From contig NZ_FYAS01000007.1 in the NCBI RefSeq assembly GCF_900185715.1, positions 124,001 to 188,000 on the forward strand: a DNA stretch of 64,000 nt. Reading direction: 5' to 3'. Below are positions 42,604 to 51,292 of the stretch, one piece after another; the first letter of the stretch is position 1, and each line of letters opens with the position of its first letter. This stretch comes from Allobosea sp. CS1GBMeth4 (GTDB lineage: Bacteria > Pseudomonadota > Alphaproteobacteria > Rhizobiales > Beijerinckiaceae). The position numbers and the translations under genes are program-made. The notes below the pieces were generated by a model. It searched no databases, was not told where the DNA came from, and saw only the letters and a list, made by a program, of their open reading frames with translations.

Positions 42604-43311
42604 ATGGCAGCAACGCAGGGCAAGCCGATCGACCTCTATTACTGGCCGACGCCGAACGGCTGGAAGATCACCATCATGCTCGAGGAGACCGGGCTGCCCT
42701 ACAAGGTGATCCCGGTGAACATCGGCAAGGGCGACCAGTTCAAGCCGGACTTCCTGGCGATCTCGCCCAATAACCGCATGCCGGCGATCGTCGATCCCGA
42801 GGGCCCGGGCGGAAAGCCGATCTCCGTCTTCGAATCCGGCGCGATCCTGCAATATCTCGGCCGCAAGACCGGCAAGTTCTATCCGAGCGACGAGCGCGCC
42901 CGCGTCGCGGTCGAGGAATGGCTGTTCTGGCAGATGGGCGGCTTCGGTCCGATGCTCGGCCAGACCCACCATTTCCGCATCTATGCGCCGGAGAAGGTGC
43001 CTTACGCGATCGAGCGCTACACCAACGAGGCGAACCGCCTCTACGGCGTGCTGAACCGCAGGCTCGAGGGCCGCGACTATATCTGCGGCGACTATTCGAT
43101 CGCCGACATGGCCTGCATCGGCTGGGCGCGCGGCTGGGAGCGCCAGGGCCAGGACATCGCCCAGTTCCCGAATGTCGGGCGCTGGATCGACACCATGCTC
43201 GCTCGCCCGGCGGTCCAGCGCGGGCTCAAGGTCGCCGAAGAGCTGCGCAACCCGGCCGGGATCAGCACGCCGGAGGAGAAGGCGATCCTGTTCGGCCAGA
43301 AGGCGCGCTGA
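42604..43311 (+). CDS. glutathione S-transferase, Nu-class (YfcG/YghU-like)
   Basis: The 235-residue protein starts after GAGG. It begins PIDLYYWPTPNGWKITIMLEETGLPYKVIPVNIGKGDQFKPDFLAISPNNRMPAIVDP, the pattern of Nu-class enzymes in which TPNGWK replaces a catalytic Cys/Ser region and two glutathiones are bound. FESGAILQYLG is the glutathione gamma-glutamyl site. These enzymes have disulfide reductase or peroxidase activity. It converges with a DUF2147 gene. Confidence 0.9.
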   Translation: MAATQGKPIDLYYWPTPNGWKITIMLEETGLPYKVIPVNIGKGDQFKPDFLAISPNNRMPAIVDPEGPGGKPISVFESGAILQYLGRKTGKFYPSDERARVAVEEWLFWQMGGFGPMLGQTHHFRIYAPEKVPYAIERYTNEANRLYGVLNRRLEGRDYICGDYSIADMACIGWARGWERQGQDIAQFPNVGRWIDTMLARPAVQRGLKVAEELRNPAGISTPEEKAILFGQKAR

Positions 43312-43330
43312 AGCGCCGACTGGGCATTGC

Positions 43331-43427
43331 CGTCATGCTCGCCCTTGTGGCGAGCATCCACGTCTCGAACACCGCATTTGCTCTTGAAGTGAAGACGTGG
43401 GTGGTCGGGACAAGCCCGACCATGACG
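43331..43427. repeat. palindromic element of a third type (type C)
   Basis: The ends CGTCATG (43331-43337) and CATGACG (43421-43427), with small hairpins GCTCGCCCTTGTGGCGAGC and GTCGGGACAAGCCCGAC and central CCACGTCT/AGACGTGG arms, differ in sequence from types A and B but share the CGTCAT...ATGACG ends. It fills the gap between two convergent genes. Confidence 0.65.
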
Positions 43428-43439
43428 CGGGGTGTGCGA

Positions 43440-43814
43440 TCAATTGCTGCGCGACCACTTCACCGAGCGGCAGATCAGCCCGCCGAGCACGCAGCCGGCC
43501 GTCGTCAGCGTGTCGCCCGAGAGCGACATCGTGCCGGAATAGGTCTTGCCGTCCTCCGGGTTGAAGGCGCTGCCGTTCCACTTGCCGCCGCCGGCCGGTT
43601 TCATGTCGTAGAAGATGCGCTGGCCGAGCTTGGCCGGCCCGCTCGTATCCTTGAGCCAGGAGATGGTGCCGCACATCGCGTCGCCGCATTTGGCGAAGCG
43701 CACCTTGGAGGCGCCGGTGTCGCGCAGCCAGGTGCCGGCGACGTCCTGCGCCGACGCCGGCAGGGCCCAGGCGAGCAGCAGGCCGGCGGCAATGATGGTC
43801 GGGCGAATGGTCAT
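43440..43814 (-). CDS. DUF2147 family secreted protein
   Basis: The 124-residue protein starts after GAGGAGGAACG with a Sec signal peptide (MTIRPTIIAAGLLLAWALPASAQD). The mature part has VAGTWLRDTGASKVRFAKCGDAMCGTISWLKD and GGKWNGSAFNPEDGKTYSGTMSLSGDTLTTAGCVLGGLICRSVKW, the DUF2147 pattern with conserved cysteines that may form disulfides. It is a small beta-rich periplasmic protein of unknown function. Confidence 0.88.
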   Translation of the reverse strand: MTIRPTIIAAGLLLAWALPASAQDVAGTWLRDTGASKVRFAKCGDAMCGTISWLKDTSGPAKLGQRIFYDMKPAGGGKWNGSAFNPEDGKTYSGTMSLSGDTLTTAGCVLGGLICRSVKWSRSN

Positions 43815-44176
43815 GGCGTTCCTCCTCGGTGGCGGCGATCTCTGTCGCCTGGATCGTTCAGATGTAAACCATATCCGAAGCCGCTTCGCCTTCCAAGAGA
43901 CCTCCCTGCAAGCCGCCGGCGGCCGGGATGACCCTGCGGCAGGGTGAACGGCCGGTTGACGCGCCTTCCGGCGTCGATTCTCGAATGGCTTGAAATCCTT
44001 GCGTAATTCGGCGTGCGAGGCTGAATCGAATCTTGCTTTAACCGCTCGTTTGCGACTCGTTGAGCTTCGATTCATCGCGAATTTTAGCGGGTTCTTTTAC
44101 CGCTGGGACCGACCTTCTCCTCACAAGCCGCGGCCTCCAGACGGGCCGGCATCGAAGGAAAACAGGGAGAGTTGTC
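43815..44176. promoter_or_regulatory. divergent promoter region, DUF2147 and Sel1-like genes
   Basis: A 362-base gap with no gene seen. The part from 43980 to 44105 is clearly less GC-rich than the genes around it and contains TTGCGACTCG and TTGAGC segments that could be -35 elements. No strong palindrome or terminator was found. Confidence 0.3.
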
Positions 44177-44446
44177 ATGGCACGCATGGAAATGAGCGCG
44201 ATCCCGGCCTCGCTGGCGATCCCGATGGAAGCCTCCGCCGACGCCTATTACGAGCTCGGCCTGATGCACGCCTCCGGCCGCTCCGGCCCGGTCGATCTGG
44301 TCGCGGCGCAGACCTGGTTCAACGTCGCCTTCGCCAAGGGCTGCGCCCGCGCCGCCTCGCATCGCAGCGAGCTGGCGCTCGAGATGAGCCGCGACGAGGC
44401 CGCCGAGGCGCTGCGCGAGGCGCGCCGGTTCCTGACCCGGCACTGA
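44177..44446 (+). CDS. small Sel1-like repeat protein
   Basis: The 89-residue protein starts after GGGAG. It carries a single Sel1-type repeat, ADAYYELGLMHASGRSGPVDLVAAQTWFNVAFAKGCARAASHRSELA, followed by a charged helix EMSRDEAAEALREARRFL. Sel1 repeats mediate protein contacts. No signal peptide is seen, so it is probably cytoplasmic. It is followed by ndk after 89 bases. A function cannot be assigned. Confidence 0.8.
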   Translation: MARMEMSAIPASLAIPMEASADAYYELGLMHASGRSGPVDLVAAQTWFNVAFAKGCARAASHRSELALEMSRDEAAEALREARRFLTRH

Positions 44447-44535
44447 GGTTCAGGCCGGCCATCCAGCCTTGTGGCACGGGGAGGGCGCCGCTATAAGCGC
44501 GCCGCATTCCCGATTTTCCCGCAAGGATGATAACG

Positions 44536-44958
44536 ATGGCTGTCCAGCGTACCTTCTCCATTCTCAAGCCCGACGCGACGAAGCGCAATCTCACCGGCGC
44601 GGTCAACGCGGTCATCGAGAAGGCCGGCCTGCGCATCGTCGCGCAGAAGCGCATCCAGATGACCAGGGGCCAGGCCGAGACCTTCTATGCCGTCCACAAG
44701 GAGCGGCCCTTCTTCGGTGAACTCGTCGAGTTCATGACCTCCGGGCCGGTCGTCGTGCAGGTCCTCGAGGGCGAGGACGCGATCGCCAGGTATCGCGAGG
44801 TGATGGGCGCGACCAACCCGGCCAATGCCGCCGACGGCACGATCCGCAAGCTCTTCGCCCAGTCGGTCGGCGAGAACACCGTGCATGGCTCGGATGCGCC
44901 GGAGACCGCCGCGATCGAGATCGCGCAGTTCTTCGCGGGCAACGAGATCGTCGGCTGA
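44536..44958 (+). CDS. ndk: nucleoside-diphosphate kinase
   Basis: The 140-residue protein begins [21 protein letters not shown] and has the active-site histidine H117 in [13 protein letters not shown], the universal NDK signature. It equilibrates nucleoside triphosphates using ATP. I chose the ATG at 44536, eight bases after AAGGAT and in agreement with family length; another ATG nine bases before it is less likely. A strong terminator follows. Confidence 0.98.
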   Translation: MAVQRTFSILKPDATKRNLTGAVNAVIEKAGLRIVAQKRIQMTRGQAETFYAVHKERPFFGELVEFMTSGPVVVQVLEGEDAIARYREVMGATNPANAADGTIRKLFAQSVGENTVHGSDAPETAAIEIAQFFAGNEIVG

Positions 44959-44985
44959 GCCGGCGATCCGTTCCGGAAACAGGAA

Positions 44986-45013
44986 GGGCGGGTCCGCTGG
45001 ACCCGCCCTTTTT
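44986..45013 (+). terminator. Rho-independent terminator of ndk
   Basis: The perfect 10-base stem GGGCGGGTCC/GGACCCGCCC with loop GCT is followed directly by TTTTT. It begins 27 bases after the ndk stop. Confidence 0.95.
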
Positions 45014-45023
45014 CGTTGTGCTC

Positions 45024-45106
45024 CGTCATTGCGAGGATTGGAGCGACGAAGCGATCCAGGAGGGCGGAGAGCACGATCCTGGATTGCTTTGTCGTGCTCA
45101 ATGACG
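45024..45106. repeat. type B palindromic element
   Basis: CGTCATTGCGAGG at the left and CAATGACG at the right, with inner arms GCGATCCAGGA/TCCTGGATTGC, match the nested element at 2725-2812. It lies between convergent genes just after the ndk terminator. Confidence 0.7.
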
Positions 45107-45112
45107 GGGAGG

Positions 45113-45940
45113 TCAGAAGCCGAGATCGAAGGCGTAGCTGGCCGAGACGCCGACCGTGAACGTGTCGCGGTCGCCGAAGGCCCTGACGATCGGCGCCTTG
45201 GCGGCGTCGCCGACCAGATGCCGGTACTCGACATAGGCCGTCGTCTGGAATTTGTCGGACCAGTTGTAGGTCGCCTGGGCGACAGCCCCGACCGAATGAA
45301 CGCCGGCATTGTAGCGCTGCAGCAGGCCGCCATTCCCGGCGTTGGCGCTGCCGAAATAGGTGCGGATATAGTCGGCGCCGACGATCGTCATGCGCGGGCC
45401 GATGCCGAGCGACCAGGCGCCGATGCGCTGGAAGACGTCGACCTTGGCTTCCGCCACCATCGCGTCATGCGCGACGACGCCGCGGCGCAGGTCGATGCGG
45501 GTGCGCAGCCAGGAGGTCGGATAGAACTCGACGAAGGCGCCGGCCTCGGCGCCGAACTTGACGTCGGGCACGCCCATCGCGACCAGGGCCGGGTTCGTGC
45601 TGGCCTTGCGCTCCCAGAGCAGGTTGCCGGAGAAGCCGACGCGCCAGGCCTTGCCCGAGAAGAAGCCGATGCTGATGGCGTCGTCCTCCGAGGTCCACCA
45701 GGTGCTCTTGGTGCCGCGCGCCAGCGAGACGATCGGGCGCGGGCGGAAGACGTAATCGTTCGAGCCGGCATAGTCGGGCTGGTAGCGCAGGCCGGCGCCG
45801 AGCGTCAGGTGCCAGTTCTGCACCGGCTCGGGCGAGGTGTACTGCGCATATTGGGACGACTGTGCCCGGGCCGGGGTGCCCGGCACTGCGAGGGACAGAC
45901 AGACGGCCGCCAGACCGGCCAGGAACGCAACGCAACGCAT
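45113..45940 (-). CDS. MipA/OmpV family outer-membrane protein
   Basis: The 275-residue protein has a signal peptide (MRCVAFLAGLAAVCLSLAVPGTPARAQ) and then alternating beta-strand sequence, with WHLTLGAGLRYQPDYAGSNDYVFRPRPIVSLAR near the start. It ends in phenylalanine (YAFDLGF), the sorting signal of outer-membrane barrels. MipA/OmpV proteins are barrels linked to murein synthesis complexes or small-solute passage. The start at 45940 gives a clean signal peptide. Confidence 0.88.
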   Translation of the reverse strand: MRCVAFLAGLAAVCLSLAVPGTPARAQSSQYAQYTSPEPVQNWHLTLGAGLRYQPDYAGSNDYVFRPRPIVSLARGTKSTWWTSEDDAISIGFFSGKAWRVGFSGNLLWERKASTNPALVAMGVPDVKFGAEAGAFVEFYPTSWLRTRIDLRRGVVAHDAMVAEAKVDVFQRIGAWSLGIGPRMTIVGADYIRTYFGSANAGNGGLLQRYNAGVHSVGAVAQATYNWSDKFQTTAYVEYRHLVGDAAKAPIVRAFGDRDTFTVGVSASYAFDLGF

Positions 45941-46178
45941 CGTCAGAACTCCGGCGCGAAGGCGCCTTGGGCTACTCGGGTGCGTGCAAGCTGAATCATT
46001 AATCTTAACCCGGAGTTGACGAGCGGCCCGCCTCTGGCATTGCTGCTCTTTTGGGCTGCTCTCTTGGTTTGGCCGGTCGGCCGAATCCCTCCACCGGAGG
46101 CAGGCAGCTTCCCCGGCGCAGCCGGGCAATGCAACCGCCCGGCTTCCGCCGATCCTGGACCTGTTCTAGGAAGGGCGC

Positions 46179-48269
46179 ATGACAGAGCTTCCCCGCATCG
46201 CGCGCCTGCCCTCGGTCTGCCCGCATGACTGCCCCTCGGCCTGTTCGCTCGAGGTCGAGGTCATCGACGGCAAGACGATCGGCCGTGTCCGTGGCAACAA
46301 GCGCCAGAGCTACACCGACGGCGTGATCTGCGCGAAGGTGGCCCGTTACGCCGAGCGCATCCATCATCCCGACCGGCTGCTGCACCCGCTGCGGCGGGCC
46401 GGGCCGAAAGGCTCGGGCGCCTTCGAGCGCATCTCCTGGGACGAGGCGCTGGGCGAGATCGCCGAGCGCTTCCTCGCGATCGAGGCCGAGCACGGCAGCG
46501 AGGCGATCTGGCCCTATTACTACGCCGGCACCATGGGGCTGGTGATGCGCGACGGCATCAACCGCCTGCGCCATGCCAAGCGCTATTCCGGCCAGTTCTC
46601 GACGATCTGCACCACCACGGCCTGGACCGGCTTCATCGCGGGCACGGGCCGGCTCGCGGGGCCCGACCCGCGCGAGATGGCGAAGTCGGACTGCATCGTG
46701 ATCTGGGGCACCAACCCGGTGCACACCCAGGTCAACGTCATGCATCACGCGGTCAAGGCGCGGAAGGAACGCGGCGCCAGGATCGTCGCCATCGACATCT
46801 ACCGCAACGCCACGCTCGACCAGGCGGATCTTCCGCTGGTGCTGAAGCCCGGCACGGACGGCGCGCTCGCCTGCGCCGTCATGCACGTGCTCTTCCGCGA
46901 CGGCCATGCCGACCGCGACTATCTCGCCCGCTTCGCCGATGCCCCGGAGGAGCTCGAGGCGCATCTGGCGACCCGGACGCCGGAATGGGCGGCGGCGATC
47001 ACCGGCCTTTCCGTCGCCGAGATCGAGGAATTCGCCAGGCTCGTCGGGACGCGCAAGAGGAGCTTCTTCCGGCTCGGCTACGGCTTCGCGCGCCAGCGCA
47101 ATGGCGCGGTCAACATCCACGCCGCCGCCTGCGTGCCGACCGTGACCGGCGCCTGGCAGTATGAGGGCGGCGGCGCCTTCCATTCCAACAGCGGCATCTA
47201 CAAATGGCGCAAGGGGCTGATCGAAGGCCTCGACAAGGTCGACCGCGGCGTGCGGCAGCTCGACCAGTCGCAGATCGGCCGTGTCCTGACCGGCGATGCG
47301 CAGGCGCTGCGGCAGGGCGGCCCGGTCAAGGCGCTGTTCATCCAGAACACCAACCCCGTCACCGTCGCGCCCGAGCAGGAGCTGGTGAAGCGCGGCTTCG
47401 CCCGCGAGGATCTCTTCACCGTCGTGCACGAGCAGTTCATGACCGAGACCGCGCGGATGGCCGACATCGTGCTGCCGGCGACGCAGTTCATGGAACATGA
47501 CGACCTCTACCAGGGCGGCGGCCACCAGCACATCATGTGGGGCGGCAAGCTCGTCGAGCCGCCGGGCGAGTGCCGCTCGAACCATGAGGTGATCTGCGCC
47601 TTGGCGCAGCGCCTCGGCGCCGCGCATCGCGGCTTCGGCATGAGCCCGCGGGAGATCGTCGACTGGACCTTGCAGGAGACCGGCCGCGGCACGCTCGACG
47701 AGCTGATCGCCAATGATTTCATCGATATACAGCCGGATTTCGAGACGGCGCATTATCTGAACGGCTTCGGCTGGCCGGGCGGAAAATTCCGCTTCAAGCC
47801 GGACTGGACCAAGGTCCCCAACAGCAATGCCGGCCTGGTCGGCCCGCATCGGGACCTGCCGGTGCTGCCGGATCACTGGGGCGCGATCGAGGAGGCCGAT
47901 GCCGAGCATCCGTTCCGGCTCGCCACCAGCCCGGCGCGCAACTTCCTCAACTCGAGCTTCACCGAGACCCCGACCGCCCGCAAGAAGGAAGGGGCGCCGA
48001 CGCTGATGCTGCATCCCGAGGATGCGGCCGCGCTCGGCATCGCCGCGGGGGACCCCGTTCTCGTCGGGAACCGCCGCGGCACGGTCGAGCTCGACGCGGT
48101 GCTGTTCGAGGGGCTGGTGCGCGGCGTCGTCATCGCCGAATCGATCTGGCCGAACGGCGCCCATCGCGGCGGGCGTGGCATCAACACCCTCACCGGCGCG
48201 GATTCGCCGGCGCCCTATGGCGGCGCGGCCTTCCACGACAACAAGGTCTGGATTCGCAAGGCGGTGTGA
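46179..48269 (+). CDS. molybdopterin oxidoreductase, single subunit
   Basis: The 696-residue protein binds a 4Fe-4S cluster through C14, C18, C22 and C51 (CPHDCPSAC and GVICAK). It carries the bis-molybdopterin-guanine-dinucleotide fold, including WGTNPVHTQVN, IDIYRNATLDQAD and the C-terminal dinucleotide domain (LMLHPEDAAALGIAAGDPVLV). The metal ligand may be C144 in TICTTTAW, but that is a guess from position. It is of the DMSO reductase superfamily, but no beta subunit, membrane anchor or chaperone gene is adjacent, so the electron partner and substrate are unknown. AGGAAGG precedes the ATG. Confidence 0.88.
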   Translation: MTELPRIARLPSVCPHDCPSACSLEVEVIDGKTIGRVRGNKRQSYTDGVICAKVARYAERIHHPDRLLHPLRRAGPKGSGAFERISWDEALGEIAERFLAIEAEHGSEAIWPYYYAGTMGLVMRDGINRLRHAKRYSGQFSTICTTTAWTGFIAGTGRLAGPDPREMAKSDCIVIWGTNPVHTQVNVMHHAVKARKERGARIVAIDIYRNATLDQADLPLVLKPGTDGALACAVMHVLFRDGHADRDYLARFADAPEELEAHLATRTPEWAAAITGLSVAEIEEFARLVGTRKRSFFRLGYGFARQRNGAVNIHAAACVPTVTGAWQYEGGGAFHSNSGIYKWRKGLIEGLDKVDRGVRQLDQSQIGRVLTGDAQALRQGGPVKALFIQNTNPVTVAPEQELVKRGFAREDLFTVVHEQFMTETARMADIVLPATQFMEHDDLYQGGGHQHIMWGGKLVEPPGECRSNHEVICALAQRLGAAHRGFGMSPREIVDWTLQETGRGTLDELIANDFIDIQPDFETAHYLNGFGWPGGKFRFKPDWTKVPNSNAGLVGPHRDLPVLPDHWGAIEEADAEHPFRLATSPARNFLNSSFTETPTARKKEGAPTLMLHPEDAAALGIAAGDPVLVGNRRGTVELDAVLFEGLVRGVVIAESIWPNGAHRGGRGINTLTGADSPAPYGGAAFHDNKVWIRKAV

Positions 48270-48392
48270 CCTTTGCGTCATTGCTTTTTCGCCGGGCCTG
48301 TGGACCATCCGCGCCCGGCGGCGGCATGGCCTGAGAGAGGGGGGATTCGGGAGTCCCCCCGGGCTTCGCCGCGGAAACGGGCGAAGCGAACG

Positions 48393-48755
48393 ATGACGAA
48401 GCGGCGGGTTGGTGCGGTCTTTTGGGCCGCGGGAATGTCTTTGCTGGTTTCCGCAGGCGCGGTTCTGGCCGCCGGCAGCACCAGCACGCTGCCGCCGCCG
48501 GACCCGACGGCGAAGAATCTCACCCCCTACATGATCCAGCTGCGCGCCTTCGACGCCTGCCTGATCACCCAGTCTCGGCTGATGAACACGACCCGCGAGG
48601 CGGTGCACTCGCCGTGCAGCTGCTACGCCAAGGGCACGGTCAACGCCATGACCAAGGACGAGATCCAGGCCTTCCGCGACACCGGCTACTTCAACGATTC
48701 GGCCCGCGAGAAGGGCTACGAATTCATCGACCGCTGCAAGCTGAAGCGGCCTTGA
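48393..48755 (+). CDS. hypothetical secreted protein with four cysteines
   Basis: The 120-residue protein has a signal peptide (MTKRRVGAVFWAAGMSLLVSAGAVLAAG). The mature part has four cysteines (DACLIT, PCSCYA, DRCKLK), suggesting two disulfides in the periplasm. No family is recognised. The ribosome binding site is weak, and a start at the internal MSLLVS would spoil the signal peptide. It follows the molybdopterin gene by 123 bases and converges with a GST-like gene. Confidence 0.65.
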   Translation: MTKRRVGAVFWAAGMSLLVSAGAVLAAGSTSTLPPPDPTAKNLTPYMIQLRAFDACLITQSRLMNTTREAVHSPCSCYAKGTVNAMTKDEIQAFRDTGYFNDSAREKGYEFIDRCKLKRP

Positions 48756-48767
48756 TGCGCCGGCGGC

Positions 48768-49475
48768 TCACGCCGCCTGGTCCTTGAGATAGCGCTCGCC
48801 CATGCGCCCGGCGTAAGCCACGAGGTTGCCGTGCTCGCGCAGCGCGTCGCTGACCGGCGAATCGAAGATCTCGCACAGGCCGGAGACCAGGAAGGCTCCC
48901 ACCGTCGCGTCGCCGCCGCAGGGAGCTGCCCCGCCGAGATAGGGCTTGTCGCCGAGGATGGCGTCGAGCGCGTCGAGGTCCCGGCGCGCCAGCTCCAGCC
49001 GTTCCGCATCGTTGTGCCGGCCCACGCCCTGGCCGCGCAGGTCGCGGCGGACCTGTCGCTTGACCATGGCGACCATCAGCGGCCGCAGGGGCGCCGGCAC
49101 GGCGTCGAAGAAGCGGCGTGGTCCGCGGTCGAAATTGGCGGCGTCGAGCCAGCGCTCCTGCACCACCAGCCAGTAGAGGTGGTCCTCGACCATCTTCTCG
49201 ACGGCCCAGGCGACGCCGCGCTGCTCGGCGGACAGGCCCTCGTCGAAATCGATCCCGTATCCTTGCTCCAGATGCATGCGGATGAAGCTGCTGTCGGGGA
49301 TGAGCCGGTCGCCGTCGCGCAGCACCGGCAGTTTGCCCTTCGGCGCCTTCAGCAGGTTGCCTCGCACCCGGCGGTAGGGCAGGCCCGACATCTCCATCAG
49401 GATGATCGCCTTGATGCAGAAGGGGCTGGGGTCCGGCAGGCCGAAGCCCCGCCCGAATACATGCAGCTCCATCAT
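48768..49475 (-). CDS. glutathione S-transferase-like protein (metaxin/Fax1 type)
   Basis: The 235-residue protein starts after GGGGGGAAG. The N-terminal thioredoxin-like region FGRGFGLPDPSPFCIKAIILMEMSGLPYRRVRGNLLKAPKGKLPVLRDGDRLIPDSSFIRMHLE has the form of the failed-axon-connection/metaxin-like GSTs, and the C-terminal helical part ends GNLVAYAGRMGERYL. Catalysis is unproven for this branch. It is divergent from a WYL-domain regulator gene, its likely controller. Confidence 0.83.
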   Translation of the reverse strand: MMELHVFGRGFGLPDPSPFCIKAIILMEMSGLPYRRVRGNLLKAPKGKLPVLRDGDRLIPDSSFIRMHLEQGYGIDFDEGLSAEQRGVAWAVEKMVEDHLYWLVVQERWLDAANFDRGPRRFFDAVPAPLRPLMVAMVKRQVRRDLRGQGVGRHNDAERLELARRDLDALDAILGDKPYLGGAAPCGGDATVGAFLVSGLCEIFDSPVSDALREHGNLVAYAGRMGERYLKDQAA

Positions 49476-49606
49476 GGCTTCCCCCCTCGATCCTGGTCGC
49501 GCGGACGCGGCACGCCCCGTGCCTGCTGCCACGCTCCTGACTTTTTATGTCAGGACGTTTGCGGCAAGATCATCCTAAGCCATCTTCATTAAGCGGAACC
49601 AACGCC

Positions 49607-50338
49607 ATGCAGCGCGCTGAACGCTTGCTCGACCTGATCCAGGGGCTGCGCCGCCGCCGCCGTCCCGTCACCGCCGAGACGCTCGCCTCCGAGCTCGACG
49701 TCTCCGTTCGCACCGTCTATCGCGACATCGCCGCCCTGCTGCGCCAGGGCGTCCCCGTGCGCGGCGAGGCCGGCATCGGCTATGTCCTGGACGCCGGCTT
49801 CGATCTGCCGCCGCTGATGTTCTCGCCCGACGAGATCGAGGCGGTGCTCGTCGGCATGCGCTGGCTTTCCGAGCGCGCCGACCCGACCCTGGCGCGCGCC
49901 GCCGAGGACGTCGTCGCCAAGGTCGCGGCCGTGCTGCCGCCGCATCTGCGCCCGATCCTGCTCGACGGCGCGCTGTTCGCCCCGGCCTATTGCAAGGATG
50001 CGATCGTCGACCAGGTCGACGCCGCCGCCATCCGGGCCGCCATCCGCACTGGGCGCAAGCTCGAGATCACCTATCGCGACGAGGCGAGCAACGAATCGCA
50101 GCGCGTGATCTGGCCGATCGGCATGACCTTCTTCGATCGCGTCCGCGTCGTCATCGCCTGGTGCGAGCTCCGGCAGGCCTTCCGCCATTTCCGGACCGAT
50201 CGCATCGCCGTGCTGCTCGCCCGCGAGGAGCGCTATCCGGCCCGTCGCGCCGACCTGTTCCGGCGCTGGCAGAAGGAGGAGCAGGAGGCGGCCGCGCGGC
50301 GCGCGATGGAGCAGCGGACGCCGGCGACGGTGCAGTAG
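49607..50338 (+). CDS. HTH and WYL domain transcriptional regulator (YafY-like)
   Basis: The 243-residue protein has an N-terminal HTH (ERLLDLIQGLRRRRRPVTAETLASELDVSVRTVYRDIAALLRQGVPVRGEAGIGYVL) and a WYL-type domain (about 130-200, RKLEITYRDEASNESQRVIWPIGMTFFDRVRVVIAWCELRQAFRHFRTDRI). Regulators of this group respond to nucleotides or other small ligands and often control a neighbouring gene; the GST-like gene is divergent 131 bases away. The ATG at 49607 gives the usual length. Confidence 0.88.
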   Translation: MQRAERLLDLIQGLRRRRRPVTAETLASELDVSVRTVYRDIAALLRQGVPVRGEAGIGYVLDAGFDLPPLMFSPDEIEAVLVGMRWLSERADPTLARAAEDVVAKVAAVLPPHLRPILLDGALFAPAYCKDAIVDQVDAAAIRAAIRTGRKLEITYRDEASNESQRVIWPIGMTFFDRVRVVIAWCELRQAFRHFRTDRIAVLLAREERYPARRADLFRRWQKEEQEAAARRAMEQRTPATVQ

Positions 50339-50508
50339 CGGGACGTGGCCGCCATCACCAAGGGCCATGGCCGAACCGTCGCATGCGGAGCTGTTGGCTC
50401 GCAGGTCCGCGCGCCTCAGCCGGCTTTCGCGCGGTCGATTCTCGCCTGTTGACTTAGAGTGCGCTCCAGCACCTAGCCTCCCATGCGCCGTGGCGAGAGA
50501 AGGCGCTC

Positions 50509-50937
50509 ATGAAGATCGGTCAACTGGCGAGGCGGTCAGGACTGTCGGCTCACACCATTCGCTATTACGAGCGGATCGGGCTGCTTCCGCGCGCCGACAG
50601 GGATCGATCGGGCCAGCGTGACTATGACGCATCGATCCTGTCCTGGATCGAATTCCTCGATCGTCTGAAGACGACGGGGATGCCGATCCGGGACATGCTG
50701 CGCTATGCGGCCCTGCGGGAACGCGGCGCCGACACGGAGGCGGAGCGCTGCACGCTGCTCGAACAGCATCGCGAGCGCGTCCGAGCCCATGTGGCGGAGC
50801 TGCAAGCCTGTCTTCTCGTCCTCGACACGAAGATCGCCGGCTACGCCGGCGCGGAGCAGAGGACGAAGGACCATGACGCAGCACGATCGCAAAGACGGCG
50901 AGACTCGGCTCGAACGGGGCAGGCGGGCCCTCGCTGA
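50509..50937 (+). CDS. MerR family transcriptional regulator
   Basis: The 142-residue protein begins MKIGQLARRSGLSAHTIRYYERIGLLPRADR, the MerR winged helix, followed by a dimerising coiled coil (about 80-118). No metal-binding cysteine pattern is present at the end, which favours an organic or oxidative signal. Its last 65 bases overlap the start of the next gene in another frame. It probably controls the downstream carboxymuconolactone decarboxylase-like and beta-propeller genes. Confidence 0.9.
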   Translation: MKIGQLARRSGLSAHTIRYYERIGLLPRADRDRSGQRDYDASILSWIEFLDRLKTTGMPIRDMLRYAALRERGADTEAERCTLLEQHRERVRAHVAELQACLLVLDTKIAGYAGAEQRTKDHDAARSQRRRDSARTGQAGPR

Positions 50938-51292
50938 GATCGATGGCGAGGCCGGCGCCAATGTCGTGGCGGCTCTGGCGGATATCGCGCCGGATTTCGC
51001 ACGCTACATCTTCGAATTTCCGTTCGGCGACATCTACAGCCGTCCCGGCCTCGATCTGCGCGCCCGCGAGATCGCGACCATCGCCGCGCTGACGGCGATG
51101 GGGACTGCGACCCCGCAATTGAAGGTGCATATCGAGGCGGGCCTGAATGTCGGGCTGACGCGGGAGGAGATCACAGAGACGATCATCCAGATGGCCGTCT
51201 ATGCCGGCTTCCCGGCGGCCCTGAACGGCCTGTTCGCGGCCAAGGAGGTGTTCGCCGCACGGCCCTCCGGCCGAGAGGAGCAAGCGGCATGA
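50873..51292 (+). CDS. carboxymuconolactone decarboxylase family protein
   Basis: The 139-residue all-helical protein has the CMD pattern: YIFEFPFGDIYSRPGLDLRAREIATIAALTAMGTATPQLKVHIEAGLNVGLTREEITETIIQMAVYAGFPAALNGLFAAKEVF. It lacks the CxxC of AhpD-type peroxidases, so it resembles the 4-carboxymuconolactone decarboxylase branch. The start is inside the MerR gene, and its stop overlaps the next start by four bases. The true substrate is unknown; no protocatechuate genes are nearby. Confidence 0.86.
   Translation: MTQHDRKDGETRLERGRRALAEIDGEAGANVVAALADIAPDFARYIFEFPFGDIYSRPGLDLRAREIATIAALTAMGTATPQLKVHIEAGLNVGLTREEITETIIQMAVYAGFPAALNGLFAAKEVFAARPSGREEQAA

Noticed and set aside
45994-46010. Possible CtrA site (TTAATCTTAACC) before the OmpV-like gene
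   Set aside because: The two TTAA units are only two bases apart, not seven as in the CtrA consensus.
46005-48608. Long minus-strand frame opposite the molybdopterin oxidoreductase
   Set aside because: It is antisense to a gene with clear iron-sulfur and cofactor motifs, with a composition typical of shadow frames.
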